From Parastagonospora avenae f. sp. tritici 18332-5 (Eukaryota; Ascomycota; Dothideomycetes; Pleosporales; Phaeosphaeriaceae): a stretch of 64,000 nucleotides of DNA. This document shows, in pieces, positions 55,069 through 64,000 of the stretch; within the stretch, counting starts at the first letter, position 1; every line of letters starts with the position of its first letter. The notes below the pieces were generated by a model. That model did no database searches, was not told where the DNA came from, and saw only the letters and a program-made list of their open reading frames with translations. The position numbers were made by a program, and so were the translations under genes. Where the stretch lies: the NCBI GenBank assembly GCA_022559985.1, contig JAFJTR010000007.1:372001-436000 (forward strand). Reading direction: 5' to 3'.

Positions 55069-58000
55069 CTAGTTATCATCCTCATCCGAGAAGAAGTTCA
55101 AGATGGCCTTGACTGCCAATGGTCCCAGACCGTGAGGTGGGTAGCAAATGTAACTCGGGTCGTCGATGGCGCCAAGCTTCTCGCGGAACTCGGTCTTGTT
55201 GGTGAGCTTGAGTTCGGTTGCGATGGCGTGGTATGCGCGGCTAAGCACCTTGACGCGGGTGCCCTTGACATTGTGGCCGGGGGTGAACTTGGAGGCAGCT
55301 CCGCCGCCGAAGGTTACGGTGCTGGCACCACTCGAGCCGACCATCTTGAGGGCGTGTGTGACGATGTACTCGATGGAACCGCCTGGTGCGCTAGGGAAGT
55401 CGAGCGAGTACTTGACTTGCCAGCCATGGTCGGGTGACAGTTGCGCCATGGCGACGAAGGCCGCAATAGTGCCGTCGGAGGTGTAGGCAATATGATATTG
55501 ACGATGCTCCTCATCTTGCCAGGGGTGAATGTTTGTCAGATGCACCTGCTTGCCCTTGCGGTTCTTCAGCCAGTCTTCAACACGGGCATCGACCTTGGCC
55601 TTGATCTCTGGAGGTGGCGGCGAACCAAGCTCGTAGTCGGTAATCTTGACACCTTCCTTCTCAGCGTGTCGGATCTTGCGCTGCACATCGCTGTCCTTCT
55701 CGGCAGGGTTGTGGATGGGGTCTACACGCTGCTCACCAGTGACGGAGAATGTACGCCAGTTAAACTTGGTCGCCAAGGCCTCTTCCACTGGAGCACCAAC
55801 AAGAAGCCACAGCGGCTTGAGGTTACGGTCCTTCTTGATGTACTTAAGGTACGCAGCCATGGTCTTCAAGTATTGGGACGGGTGGCAGAGAGGGTCACCA
55901 ACAGTAATGGCATAGCCATCCTGAGGCACAAATCCAACAGCAGCTCCGGTGTGCTCGTCGCGCCAGATCTCTGTCCGCGGCTCAAGCCATGAGGTATTCG
56001 TCGCATCACCGTAGTTTGCAATGAGCTTCTCGACAGGTTGGTAGTCGATTTTCGCAGCGACACGATCTTGGCCTTCCCATGGGGGATGCATGGTGCTGGC
56101 CTCAGGATGGCGTAGCTGTTTGATGACCGGCCTCTCCGGCAGACTCTTGGGGTCTCGAGGGAACATGGACGCGTGGCGAATGTTTCCAAGACTCATCATC
56201 AACATCAGAATACGTTCAAGTCCGATACCACCTCCACCATGTGGGGGAGCACCCCACTGGAAGCCCTGAATGTACTCCTCCATCGACTGGGGGTCGACCT
56301 TCATCTTGCGCATCTTCTCGAGAAGCATATCCGCATCGTGTATACGCTGACCACCGCTTAAAATTTCCTGGCCACGACAGAAGATATCGAACGAGTTCGT
56401 GACGTTGGGGTTGTTCGGGTCTGGCATAGCATAGAAGGGTCGGGCGTTCGCGGGGAACTTGTCCAAGATGTAGTAGTCTGTTCCGAGCTTCTGTTTGATG
56501 ACACGACCAAGTTGTACCTCATCTCGTGTGCCCAAATCCTCATTTACGTCAAGCTCTTTGCCTTCGTCGTCTCTCCATCCTGACTCATTCAGCATCTTGA
56601 CTGCGTCTGCGAATGCAAGAACAGGTGTCTCGTCCAGCCACACCAGGTCCTCGTGAGGGAAGTGCTTCTTGATGATCTCAATCTCAGGGCGGAATCGCTC
56701 GTAGACGCCCTTGAAGATGGCTTTGAATGTGCGGTCGAGGACGCGGAGGACTTCGTGATAATGCTCATCAATTTGCATCTCGAGATCGAGACCTGTGTAT
56801 TCAGTCAAGTGACGGTACGTGTTGGAGTTCTCCGCACGGAAAACAGCCCCGATTTCGTAGACCTTGCCAAAGTCGGCTGAGATAGCCATCTGCTTGGCTA
56901 ATTGGGGACTCTGTGCGAGGAAAGCGCCACGGCCAAAGTAGTCGATCTTGAAGACACTGGCCCCGGACTCAGTGGCACCACCCTGTAGCTTTGGTGTGTG
57001 GATCTCGATGAAGCCTTCCGAGTCTAGTTGAGCACGGAACAGGCTGCATATGCCGGACTGGATCCGGAAGATACCCTGGGAAGCCGTTGTCCGTAGATCA
57101 ATGACACGGTTGGTGAGGCGTGTTCGATCCGAGATCCTGACACGGCTGTGGCCCTCCTTGTGTTCTGACTTCGCGAGTTCGGCATCGACTTCAGCCTTTG
57201 AAACCTCTGCCTCGTTGACGTTGAAGGGAAGGTTCTCGGTGACGGCAGCCTCAACGTGCATTGCGTGCACAGAGACTTCGACGTCGTGGATGGTAGCTCC
57301 AAGAACCTCGCCCTGCTTGGCCTTGGGCTCCTGGAGGATACCTTTGACCAGCACAACGGTTTCGGCGTCGAGATGCTCTGCCCAGTACAGCATGTACTTG
57401 GAAATGTCTGCATGCTCCATCAAAACACCCTGAATGGTAGCGAGCTGCTGGCGGAACATGAAGAAGACGAATTTGGAGCTCATTTTCCGCAAATGGTGGA
57501 TGCGAGCGCGGAAGACAACCTCTTTGCCAACGTCTTTGGCGGAAAATTCCTCGATCTTCATGCGAGGCTCATGCTTCCACTCGCCAGCATAGGCGTTGGG
57601 GTGGAAGCTGCCGTACTTGGCCTTCTGCTCTGGTGTAAGCTCTGCCTCAGCCTGTGCATCCATTTCCTGCCGCCTCTGCTCAAGGAGCTTCTCCTTCTCC
57701 ATATTCTGCTTGTAGCGCTCTTCCTGCTGAGCTTGCCTCTCGGCCTTTCGTGCCTGGTTCTTGGACATGGGCTCACCATCACGGTTGAGCGGGACGCCCT
57801 CATCGCTGGAGGAGTTGTCGCCCCCAATACGCAGCTTCTCCTTCACTGCGCGGATGGGACTGTGTGTGGAGAGCGAGCCGGACCGGTGGTGGTTGTTGCT
57901 CGAGTTGGTGCCGGCACGGTTAGGACTGTCGGTGCGGCGGCCAAGGAGTCCGGTTAGAGAGTGACGCGGGCCCTGTTCCAAACTGCTCCTGCTCTCTGTA

Positions 58001-58221
58001 GGGGAAGTCACTTCGCTGCGCTTGTAGTCGCCGCTGGCCCTGTGGCTGAATATGCCAGAAGAGCGCGGGGTCGCATTTGGCGACTGGGCTCTAATGGGCA
58101 AGCCATTGGAGGTTGCGGTGGTGCCGGCTGCCGCAGGAGGCACCTTGTTGCTCTCGTCGTCTGAGGCCGGGTTGCTGTGGTGGCCCGGCTTGAGCTTGTT
58201 CAATGCCTTTTTGAGAGACAT
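55069..58221 (-). CDS. erdS: Ergosteryl-3-beta-O-L-aspartate synthase (AspRS-DUF2156 fusion)
   Basis: A single exon encodes 1050 residues. Residues 1-150 are disordered. A lysine/glutamate-rich helix (about 152-195) precedes an OB-fold anticodon-binding domain (about 232-325). The class II AspRS core (about 365-700) carries motif 2 (FRAENSNTYRHLTEYTGLDLEMQ at 461-483; key residues R462, E464) and motif 3 (GGGIGLERIL from about 663). After it comes a complete DUF2156/GNAT-like transferase domain (about 725-1045), with WLLVGAPVEEALA, YTSDGTIAAFVAMAQL and FPSAPGGSIEYIV. This fusion is ErdS, shown in Aspergillus to charge tRNA-Asp and move the aspartate onto ergosterol. It acts in addition to the normal cytosolic AspRS encoded elsewhere. 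Both active modules look intact, so sterol aspartylation is predicted here. Confidence 0.93.
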   Translation of the reverse strand: MSLKKALNKLKPGHHSNPASDDESNKVPPAAAGTTATSNGLPIRAQSPNATPRSSGIFSHRASGDYKRSEVTSPTESRSSLEQGPRHSLTGLLGRRTDSPNRAGTNSSNNHHRSGSLSTHSPIRAVKEKLRIGGDNSSSDEGVPLNRDGEPMSKNQARKAERQAQQEERYKQNMEKEKLLEQRRQEMDAQAEAELTPEQKAKYGSFHPNAYAGEWKHEPRMKIEEFSAKDVGKEVVFRARIHHLRKMSSKFVFFMFRQQLATIQGVLMEHADISKYMLYWAEHLDAETVVLVKGILQEPKAKQGEVLGATIHDVEVSVHAMHVEAAVTENLPFNVNEAEVSKAEVDAELAKSEHKEGHSRVRISDRTRLTNRVIDLRTTASQGIFRIQSGICSLFRAQLDSEGFIEIHTPKLQGGATESGASVFKIDYFGRGAFLAQSPQLAKQMAISADFGKVYEIGAVFRAENSNTYRHLTEYTGLDLEMQIDEHYHEVLRVLDRTFKAIFKGVYERFRPEIEIIKKHFPHEDLVWLDETPVLAFADAVKMLNESGWRDDEGKELDVNEDLGTRDEVQLGRVIKQKLGTDYYILDKFPANARPFYAMPDPNNPNVTNSFDIFCRGQEILSGGQRIHDADMLLEKMRKMKVDPQSMEEYIQGFQWGAPPHGGGGIGLERILMLMMSLGNIRHASMFPRDPKSLPERPVIKQLRHPEASTMHPPWEGQDRVAAKIDYQPVEKLIANYGDATNTSWLEPRTEIWRDEHTGAAVGFVPQDGYAITVGDPLCHPSQYLKTMAAYLKYIKKDRNLKPLWLLVGAPVEEALATKFNWRTFSVTGEQRVDPIHNPAEKDSDVQRKIRHAEKEGVKITDYELGSPPPPEIKAKVDARVEDWLKNRKGKQVHLTNIHPWQDEEHRQYHIAYTSDGTIAAFVAMAQLSPDHGWQVKYSLDFPSAPGGSIEYIVTHALKMVGSSGASTVTFGGGAASKFTPGHNVKGTRVKVLSRAYHAIATELKLTNKTEFREKLGAIDDPSYICYPPHGLGPLAVKAILNFFSDEDDN

Positions 58222-59691
58222 GTTTGCGGTTGGATTGCGCGAGCTGTACCCAAAAGTGCGTGTGGTTAGACTACCACAGAGCGGGGTAAGCTTTTGCCGG
58301 GTGCAGAGTGAGTCTAGGAATAGGCGTCTGTTTTGTGGAAAGCAAAGTCAGGGACGAGGCAGCTGTTAAGGGCGCGGGAGCGGGCGGCTCGCAATTCGTG
58401 TGGTCCGACGATGGTGCTCTGACGTCACAGCTGCCGGCCGGAAGCGGATTGAAGCTTTTCGAGCGTTAGCGCGCTTGGTGAGGATGCTTGTGTATTGCCT
58501 GCAATTATCGTGTCCACTTTGAGCTTTCCTTGCTATTTGCGCATGCAGGTCCAGATAGGCCTGAAGGCGGGGATCCTCGAGGTGCGACAGAGAGACTTCA
58601 CGGCGGGGCAATGCACTGGAGGCCTTGATAATAGGTCTGATTATGCAGCAACTTTCTACTTCTTGTATCTAGCGGCTACCACGGGAATGTAGCCACATGC
58701 AGAGAGGAGCCTTTGCAAAATAAGCTTCCCAAGCGAAGCTGACATGCTGCACCAAGCAAAGAGCCCTTGCCTGCCCGCCACAATCTCAGTCATCGCGAGC
58801 ACCGGCCACCTAGTTTTCATCCAAGATCGGCTGATAGCGCGTGTTGTCGGCCAAGATGGGCGGCCTGGATGGCATTTTGACGAAATAGCATGTAACAGCC
58901 TAGGTTGCGCATGTGCATGTGCGCTGTAAAACTCCTCTCCCGTCACAAACGTCATAACTCCGTCACGAAAATATCATTTTTCAGGTACTTGCTCCTGTGC
59001 TCTATCGCCATATTGTCCAAGATCGGTCGATGCATCGTCTCCATGTTTCGGCTGACCTGCTGTTCTGCTGCTTGATTGGATGTCCTACTATCTCTTCATA
59101 CTTCTTCGGCAAGGTCGGCACCGGATTCGCAAAGCAGGACCCCGCGAGGTTGAGCCAAGGCTCGCGTCTAACTACATCGCAGATAATCGAGCAACCACTA
59201 CAGTAAGGTAATAGCTATGCCTTGATTTTTTAGACTTGTGATCATTTGCTTTTCCGTTAGAAAGGGGAGAAAGCTAGTAAGGGTTAAGTAAGCCTTTGTA
59301 AGACACGATATACACAGCATTCCACACTCTACTTAGTGAGCCGAATAGGGGAAATACATCCGTTACGAAGCCGTCGCTTGTGCGATTTAATAATTGGACA
59401 CGTCTGCATCCCGCTCATGGACCTTTCAGCACTGGCCGAACGCTCTCAAATCCTGACGAAAGCAGTCCTCTCTGTCGACGTCGGGAACTAACCATTCGCG
59501 TCAATCTTCCTAACCCCATTTTCTGTGCGGAACCCCGGCCCGTCGCGTGCTGCTAGATGACACGGTTCAGGGACCGCTATCAATAGCATCATGTTTCGCA
59601 TAAGAAATGGACCATGTTTCCCATGTTAAAGAACAAGGCAGCGCGTAAATTGCATGTATCGTCATGTCCGCGTCAGGAGAAACCTACCTGT
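58222..59691. other. Intergenic region
   Basis: A gap of 1.47 kb. The part next to 58221 must hold the ErdS promoter. A minus-strand frame at 59002-59220 is open for about 72 codons with no ATG; one segment (VGHPIKQ) resembles the last residues of the next gene (LAYPIKQ). It may be a decayed partial copy. Nothing else is seen. Confidence 0.45.
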
Positions 59692-61185
59692 CTACTGCTT
59701 GATTGGATACGCCAAACCCGTATCCTCCTCTTCAGCCCCAAACTCACCCCACCCATCAAACTCATCCGCAAATCTGACTGCCGCAGCCAGGTAGTTCTTG
59801 TTTTCATCGCCCCAGGTCTCGCCGCAAGTTTTCAAGGAACGCAGAGCTAGAATGACGATGTCAGGTTCCCGCACTCACAATCTAGGAAAGCGGGGATAGA
59901 TGACTTACTCTTGACATAATGCGCGTCTTTTGAATGCGGGCCCTCGAGCGCATTGTGCACGACATGTTTCCACGTCTTGTCCTGGACATCGTGGGTTTCA
60001 CCACTCGCCTTCTCCACCACCGGCCTCATCTGTGCGACATACACCGCGAGCGTAAATAGCCACCACTGCCTGATCAAACTGACGTGGAACTTTGCCGGCA
60101 CAAGCGGTAAGAGTATGCGAATCGCATGGCTTGAAGTAAGCGTATGTACGAAGAAGAAGCTGAACTTGCCCGCTTCGTCCTTCTCTAGCACTAATGCTGC
60201 AGCGAGGGCTTGTGCTTGTTCGAATTGCGAGGTTGGGTCGGTGATGGGCCATGCATTCCAGTGTTCTAGAAGCGCTTCCTCGCGCTGCTCGAAAATCTTG
60301 GTGATGTCCCCGCTGGGGTGCGAGTATAGGCCGTCAAAGCGCGCATCGTGTCGGACTTTGTCTAGTATGTCGTAGAGATCTGCGTTGGCGCCGTCCCCTT
60401 CGTGCGGCTTCGTGTACGAGGGATCGTCGATGTACTTGTGAAGTGGGTTGTAGAAGCAAGCTCCAAGCGCAAGCGCTTCAATAGCGACGGTCTTGGATTC
60501 GAGCTCGTATGCGTAGCCGAGGTGGATTATAGGGTGCGCGACTATCATAATCAGCAAGACAACCTTGGACGCGAACTATTATGCTTACGCCCAGCAATCA
60601 ACCCATTAATCAACGGCTCCTTCCCGCCAAACAAATACTCCTCCAGCAACTCGTCGAGGTTATACCGTGTCGAAACAAGCTGATCCTCGAAGAAATCGAT
60701 GAACGCTCTCTGGTACCTATTCCAAACACATCAGCAATCCACTCCACCTCCACAATTCCACATAACTCACTCTCTCCTCCCCAAAAAGTCCCTCCAATCC
60801 TCCCTCGAAATCTCCCCCGGCGAGTCCCTCCACGGCTCCAGCCCCTCCGCCTCCCGCTCGTATATCTCATTCAAATGCTCCGCCGTTCCTCCTAGTACAT
60901 ACGCGGATCCCAGGATCTACAATCCAGCTTTAGCCAGTTGCAGGCAACATGAACACAGCGTTGGAGCAGTCATACGTGCGGGGTATGGTTGTGGAAGCGC
61001 AAGTCATGGTATATGATGGAGTAGTTTGCATGGTTGGCCTTGAGCAGGTGCTTGAGGGTTCGCGGTCGCTTCTCGGCGGATGTCTCGATGTCGTGGATTT
61101 CTACGGATGGGATCGAGGCTGTGAGATAGCTGCCGCCTCCCAGGCGCAGGAAGGATGGGACGGATATCTTGGGTAAGCTGAACAT
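59692..61185 (-). CDS. Questin oxidase-like protein (DUF4243, AflY/GedK family)
   Basis: There are five exons on the minus strand: 61185-60976, 60916-60771, 60716-60589, 60541-59909 and 59846-59692, giving 423 residues. Introns are 47-62 nt, and all phases agree. Family motifs include LKHLLKANHANYSIIYHD, FHNHTPH-ILGSAYVLGG, GLAHPIIHLGYAYELES (a helix with conserved histidines) and SSHAIRILLPL. Characterised members act as Baeyer-Villiger-like oxidases on anthraquinones: GedK in geodin and AflY in aflatoxin synthesis. Many fungal genomes also have family members outside metabolite clusters. No polyketide synthase or other cluster gene is near, so a pathway cannot be named. The fold-level call is firm; the reaction is unknown. 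Confidence 0.87.
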
Positions 61186-61584
61186 GGTGGTGTGGAGAGC
61201 TTCAAGTTGTCGAGAGCGCGGAATTAATGCGGGGATGGAGCTATGGTGGAGCTACCTCGTTCAGGCATGACGCGACATGCGTCTTCGCAACTATACCTTA
61301 GTTGAGCCGCATCCTAGCCCTGGAGCGACTTCCCTAGGTCCCGCGCCGAGCCAAACCGACCCATGGATTCGGAAGTTTGCATAGACGTAGCATATTCACT
61401 TCAATTCTAATCACAAGGCTGCAGCTTAGACAGACAAACTTCCACAAAATTATGCATTCCTATCAAACTAGCACTGAAGTGCAGTAATGTGAATGTAACT
61501 ATATTATCTTGAAAACATCGCGCTGCGAGTCCGCATAGCGAGCTCAAAAAATTGTCCAAGTCGCTTGCAACGATGGTATAAAGC
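61186..61584. other. Intergenic region
   Basis: These 399 bases lie between the alpha-tubulin stop and the start of the questin-oxidase-like gene, both on the minus strand. They should contain the tubulin 3' UTR and the next promoter. No gene is seen. Confidence 0.5.
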
Positions 61585-63513
61585 TTAGTACTCGCCCTCC
61601 TCGATGCCCTCGTCATCGAGAGAATCGCTGGCCACTTCTTCCTGCGCGAGTTAGTGATGAGGAATGAGAGGGGAAGGGGGAGGAACGTTACATAATCCTT
61701 TTCCAGTGCTGCAAGGTCCTCACGGGCTTCGGAGAACTCTCCCTCCTCCATACCCTCACCCACGTACCAGTGAACGAAAGCGCGCTTCGAGTACATGAGA
61801 TCGAATTTGTGGTCCAGACGCGACCAGGCCTCGGCGATAGCAGTGGTGTTGCTAAGCATTGAAACGCTTCGGTCGACGGCGGCGAGCTCGCTTCCGGGAA
61901 CGCTGATGGGCCTACGTACATTAGCATACAGCTTATGTAAAACAGGAAGGGTACATACTTGGTGTAGTTGATGCCGAGCTTGAAACCAGTAGGGCACCAC
62001 TCGACCAGGTTGAAGGAAGACTTGGCCTTGAGCTGACCAGCGGCGACACTGCAGTCGCGGGGAACAATGTCTCCGCGGTACAGAAGGGCAACAGCCATGT
62101 ACTTTCCGTTGCGCGGATCGCAGACAACCATCTGGTTGTTGGGCTCGAAGCCTGGCAGCTGTTAGATGCGATTCATTAAGTAGTGAAGACTTCTGCAACT
62201 TACATTGGAAGGTAAGGTCGCTGACCTTGAAGCTCTCGTGGGAGCTCTTCTTGGCCGAGATGACAGGCGCGTAGCTGATCAACGGGTAGTGGATACGGGG
62301 GTATGGCACCAAGTTGGTCTGGAACTCGTTCAAGTCGACATTGAGAGCTCCATCAAAGCGCAAACTGGAGGTGATGGAACTGACAACCTGAGCAATCAAT
62401 CTGTTGAGGTGCTCATAGTTGGGACGGGGGATGTCCAAGCTGCGTCGGCAGATATCGTAGACAGCCTCGTTGTCGACAAGGAACGTGCAGTCGGAGTTCT
62501 CAATGGTGCTGTGAGTCGAGAGGACAGCGTTGTAGGGCTCGACGACGGAGGTGGAAACGCGAGGAGCGGGATACACGGCGAACTCGAGCTTGCACTTCTT
62601 GCCGTAGTCGGTCGAGAGGCGCTCAAGGAGGAGCGCACCGAAACCAGAACCTGTACCACCACCGAAAGAGTGGAAGATCAAGAAACCCTGGAGGGAAGAG
62701 CAGTTGTCTGTCGAATGTCAGATCTGAGTTGCGTAGCATGCGCATAGATCTTACCAGCGACACGACGAATGCGGTCAATGACACTGTCGACCATCTCCTT
62801 GCCGATGGTGTAATGACCACGAGCATCTGCCTATGTCAGCAAGTGCACACACTCCAGTTCTTTTCCTGCTACGCACAGTTGTTGGCAGCATCCTCCTTGC
62901 CGCTGATCAACAGCTCGGGATGGAACAACTGGCGGTAGGGTCCAGTTCGGATCTCGTCAATGGGCTATATCAGTCAGCTTTTGCTGCCATTGCCACCCGA
63001 TACAAATCACATACAGACGGGTCCAAATCGACAAAGATGGACCGCGGGACGTATTTGCCGCCGCCAGTCTCGGTGAAGAAGGTCTCGAAAGATCCACCCT
63101 CGTTGAGCTCCTTCGCATCGGGGTCAGGACGGCCGTCCGACTTGAGGCCGTGCTCAAGCAGGTACCTGTGAAGGTTTCGTCAATTCGCATTCGTGGTATA
63201 CGTGTGGTTTTCGTGTACGTACAGCTCCCAGGCGCTGTTACCGAGCTGGGTTCTATGAGGCCATGTTAGTGAGATCCTTGGTAGAGGGGATTAAACTTGA
63301 ACATACCCAGCCTGCCCGATGTGAAGATGGCAAATCTGTGAAGCTCTATGTCAGCGCATCGTCTATGATACTTGTTCCACACATTTCGTGGAAGCTGTCT
63401 AGCGGCTATGGGACCGTTCCGCAGGCGCCATGAGGGGAGGGGAAGTCAGGGTCCAAGCGATTTTGGATGACAAAGAGCTGCGCCAATGTGAATGCACTTA
63501 CTTCGCCACGCAT
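61585..63513 (-). CDS. TUB1: Alpha-tubulin
   Basis: There are ten exons on the minus strand: 63513-63502, 63335-63307, 63252-63223, 63165-63015, 62964-62877, 62826-62755, 62707-62204, 62151-61959, 61911-61692 and 61641-61585, giving 451 residues, as usual. The first exon codes only MRGE. The protein opens MRGE-ICHLHIGQAGTQLG and contains the GTP loop GGGTGSG and WCPTGFKLGINY. Its C-terminal half includes KRAFVHWYVGEGMEEGEFSEAREDL, which carries the alpha-specific catalytic glutamate that triggers beta-tubulin GTP hydrolysis. It ends EGEY, a terminal tyrosine as in most alpha-tubulins. It forms the microtubule heterodimer with beta-tubulin. The very high intron density, crowded toward the 5' end, is typical of fungal tubulin genes. 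Confidence 0.97.
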
Positions 63514-64000
63514 TTTGAATGTCGATTGGTGTTTGAAAGAGTTTGAACGTCAGTCCGTCGGACGCGGTTGTGAACGAGGATGTCGTCTGGCGGTGAACAC
63601 TCCCGAGCTTCGTCTCGACTTTGGGGTCGCCAAGAATCACGCTAATGTCGGAACAACACCGGAGCCGCCCCACTTTGACACTACAACACTCTGGGAACTG
63701 TGCTTCTTCAGAAAGTGTCAAAGCGGGTTATAGGCTAGCGGACCAAACTTTCGAAATTCGGATACATTACATCTTATGCATACGCTGTTGGGATACTTCA
63801 AGTGTCCCATTCTGTTGACATCTTTTAGTCGAAAACATATCACATTTGGAACACACAATTTTGAAATATTCTGATTGTCATGAATGTATAAATACTACTA
63901 TGGGGTACAGTCGAACCTATTTGTGGAATACATCATCATGCAAGTCTCAGCGCACTGCCAACAGACTGCTGTTCTATGAAAGTCGCTGTTTCTGCAATAA
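63514..64000. other. Region upstream of alpha-tubulin, to the window end
   Basis: These 487 bases should contain the tubulin promoter and leader. The last 200 bases are AT-rich. No gene is supported. Confidence 0.5.

Noticed and set aside
59692..63513. Possible secondary-metabolite cluster around the questin-oxidase-like gene.
   Set aside because: Its neighbours are alpha-tubulin and ErdS. No polyketide synthase, terpene cyclase or pathway regulator is in the window.

Overview
The window is nuclear DNA from a filamentous ascomycete. Genes have short introns (about 45-85 nt, GT..AG, with CTAAC/CTGAC-like branch sites), run on both strands without operons, and are separated by 0.25-2.5 kb. Family content fits Dothideomycetes, probably Pleosporales: a close homologue of the Alternaria allergen Alt a 7, a CYP53 benzoate hydroxylase, an ergosteryl-aspartate synthase and an AA8-AA12 sugar dehydrogenase. 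This placement is inference; no search was run.

Layout. 1-1146 (-): 5' part of an LSD1-type histone demethylase, cut by the window edge. 3003-3893 (+): LCL3 nuclease. 4616-8872 (+): mitochondrial arginine-specific carbamoyl-phosphate synthase large chain, with very small exons and a 61-base C run in an intron. 9192-10442 (-): conserved unknown protein, divergent from eIF3d (10696-12540, +). 13104-15343 (+): ENPP-type phosphodiesterase. 15607-17814 (-) and 18106-19739 (+): divergent CENP-A chaperone Scm3 and autophagy protein Atg6. 22319-23814 (+): F-box-like protein. 24963-25759 (+): flavodoxin-like quinone oxidoreductase (Alt a 7 homologue). 27073-29055 (-): WD40 protein. 30463-34269 (-) and 36763-38803 (+): class IV chitin synthase and its Skt5/Chs4-type activator, head to head. 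39658-41340 (+): Aro8-like aminotransferase. 41603-42121 (-) and 42431-42904 (+): OST2/DAD1 and a TMEM14 protein. 44325-46436 (+): secreted AA8-AA12 dehydrogenase. 46739-48201 (+): a gene broken by an 8-bp tandem duplication. 48459-50028 (-): CYP53. 52092-54073 (+): MFS transporter. 54279-54758: a small repeat cluster. 55069-58221 (-): AspRS-DUF2156 fusion (ErdS). 59692-61185 (-): questin-oxidase-like protein. 61585-63513 (-): alpha-tubulin.

Most of this is conserved housekeeping sequence. The main exception is the Alt a 7 homologue. Its UGA stop is followed directly by CUA-G, the best-known leaky stop context, and the same frame stays open for 61 more codons. Those codons encode an Ala/Thr/Lys-rich tail ending in a CaaX box (CDIM). 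This predicts a minor, membrane-targeted, prenylated isoform made by stop-codon readthrough. Second-rank observations are a 3-nt micro-exon beside the poly-C intron, a repeat family with an inverted pair, a linked chitin synthase and activator, and a frameshifted gene.
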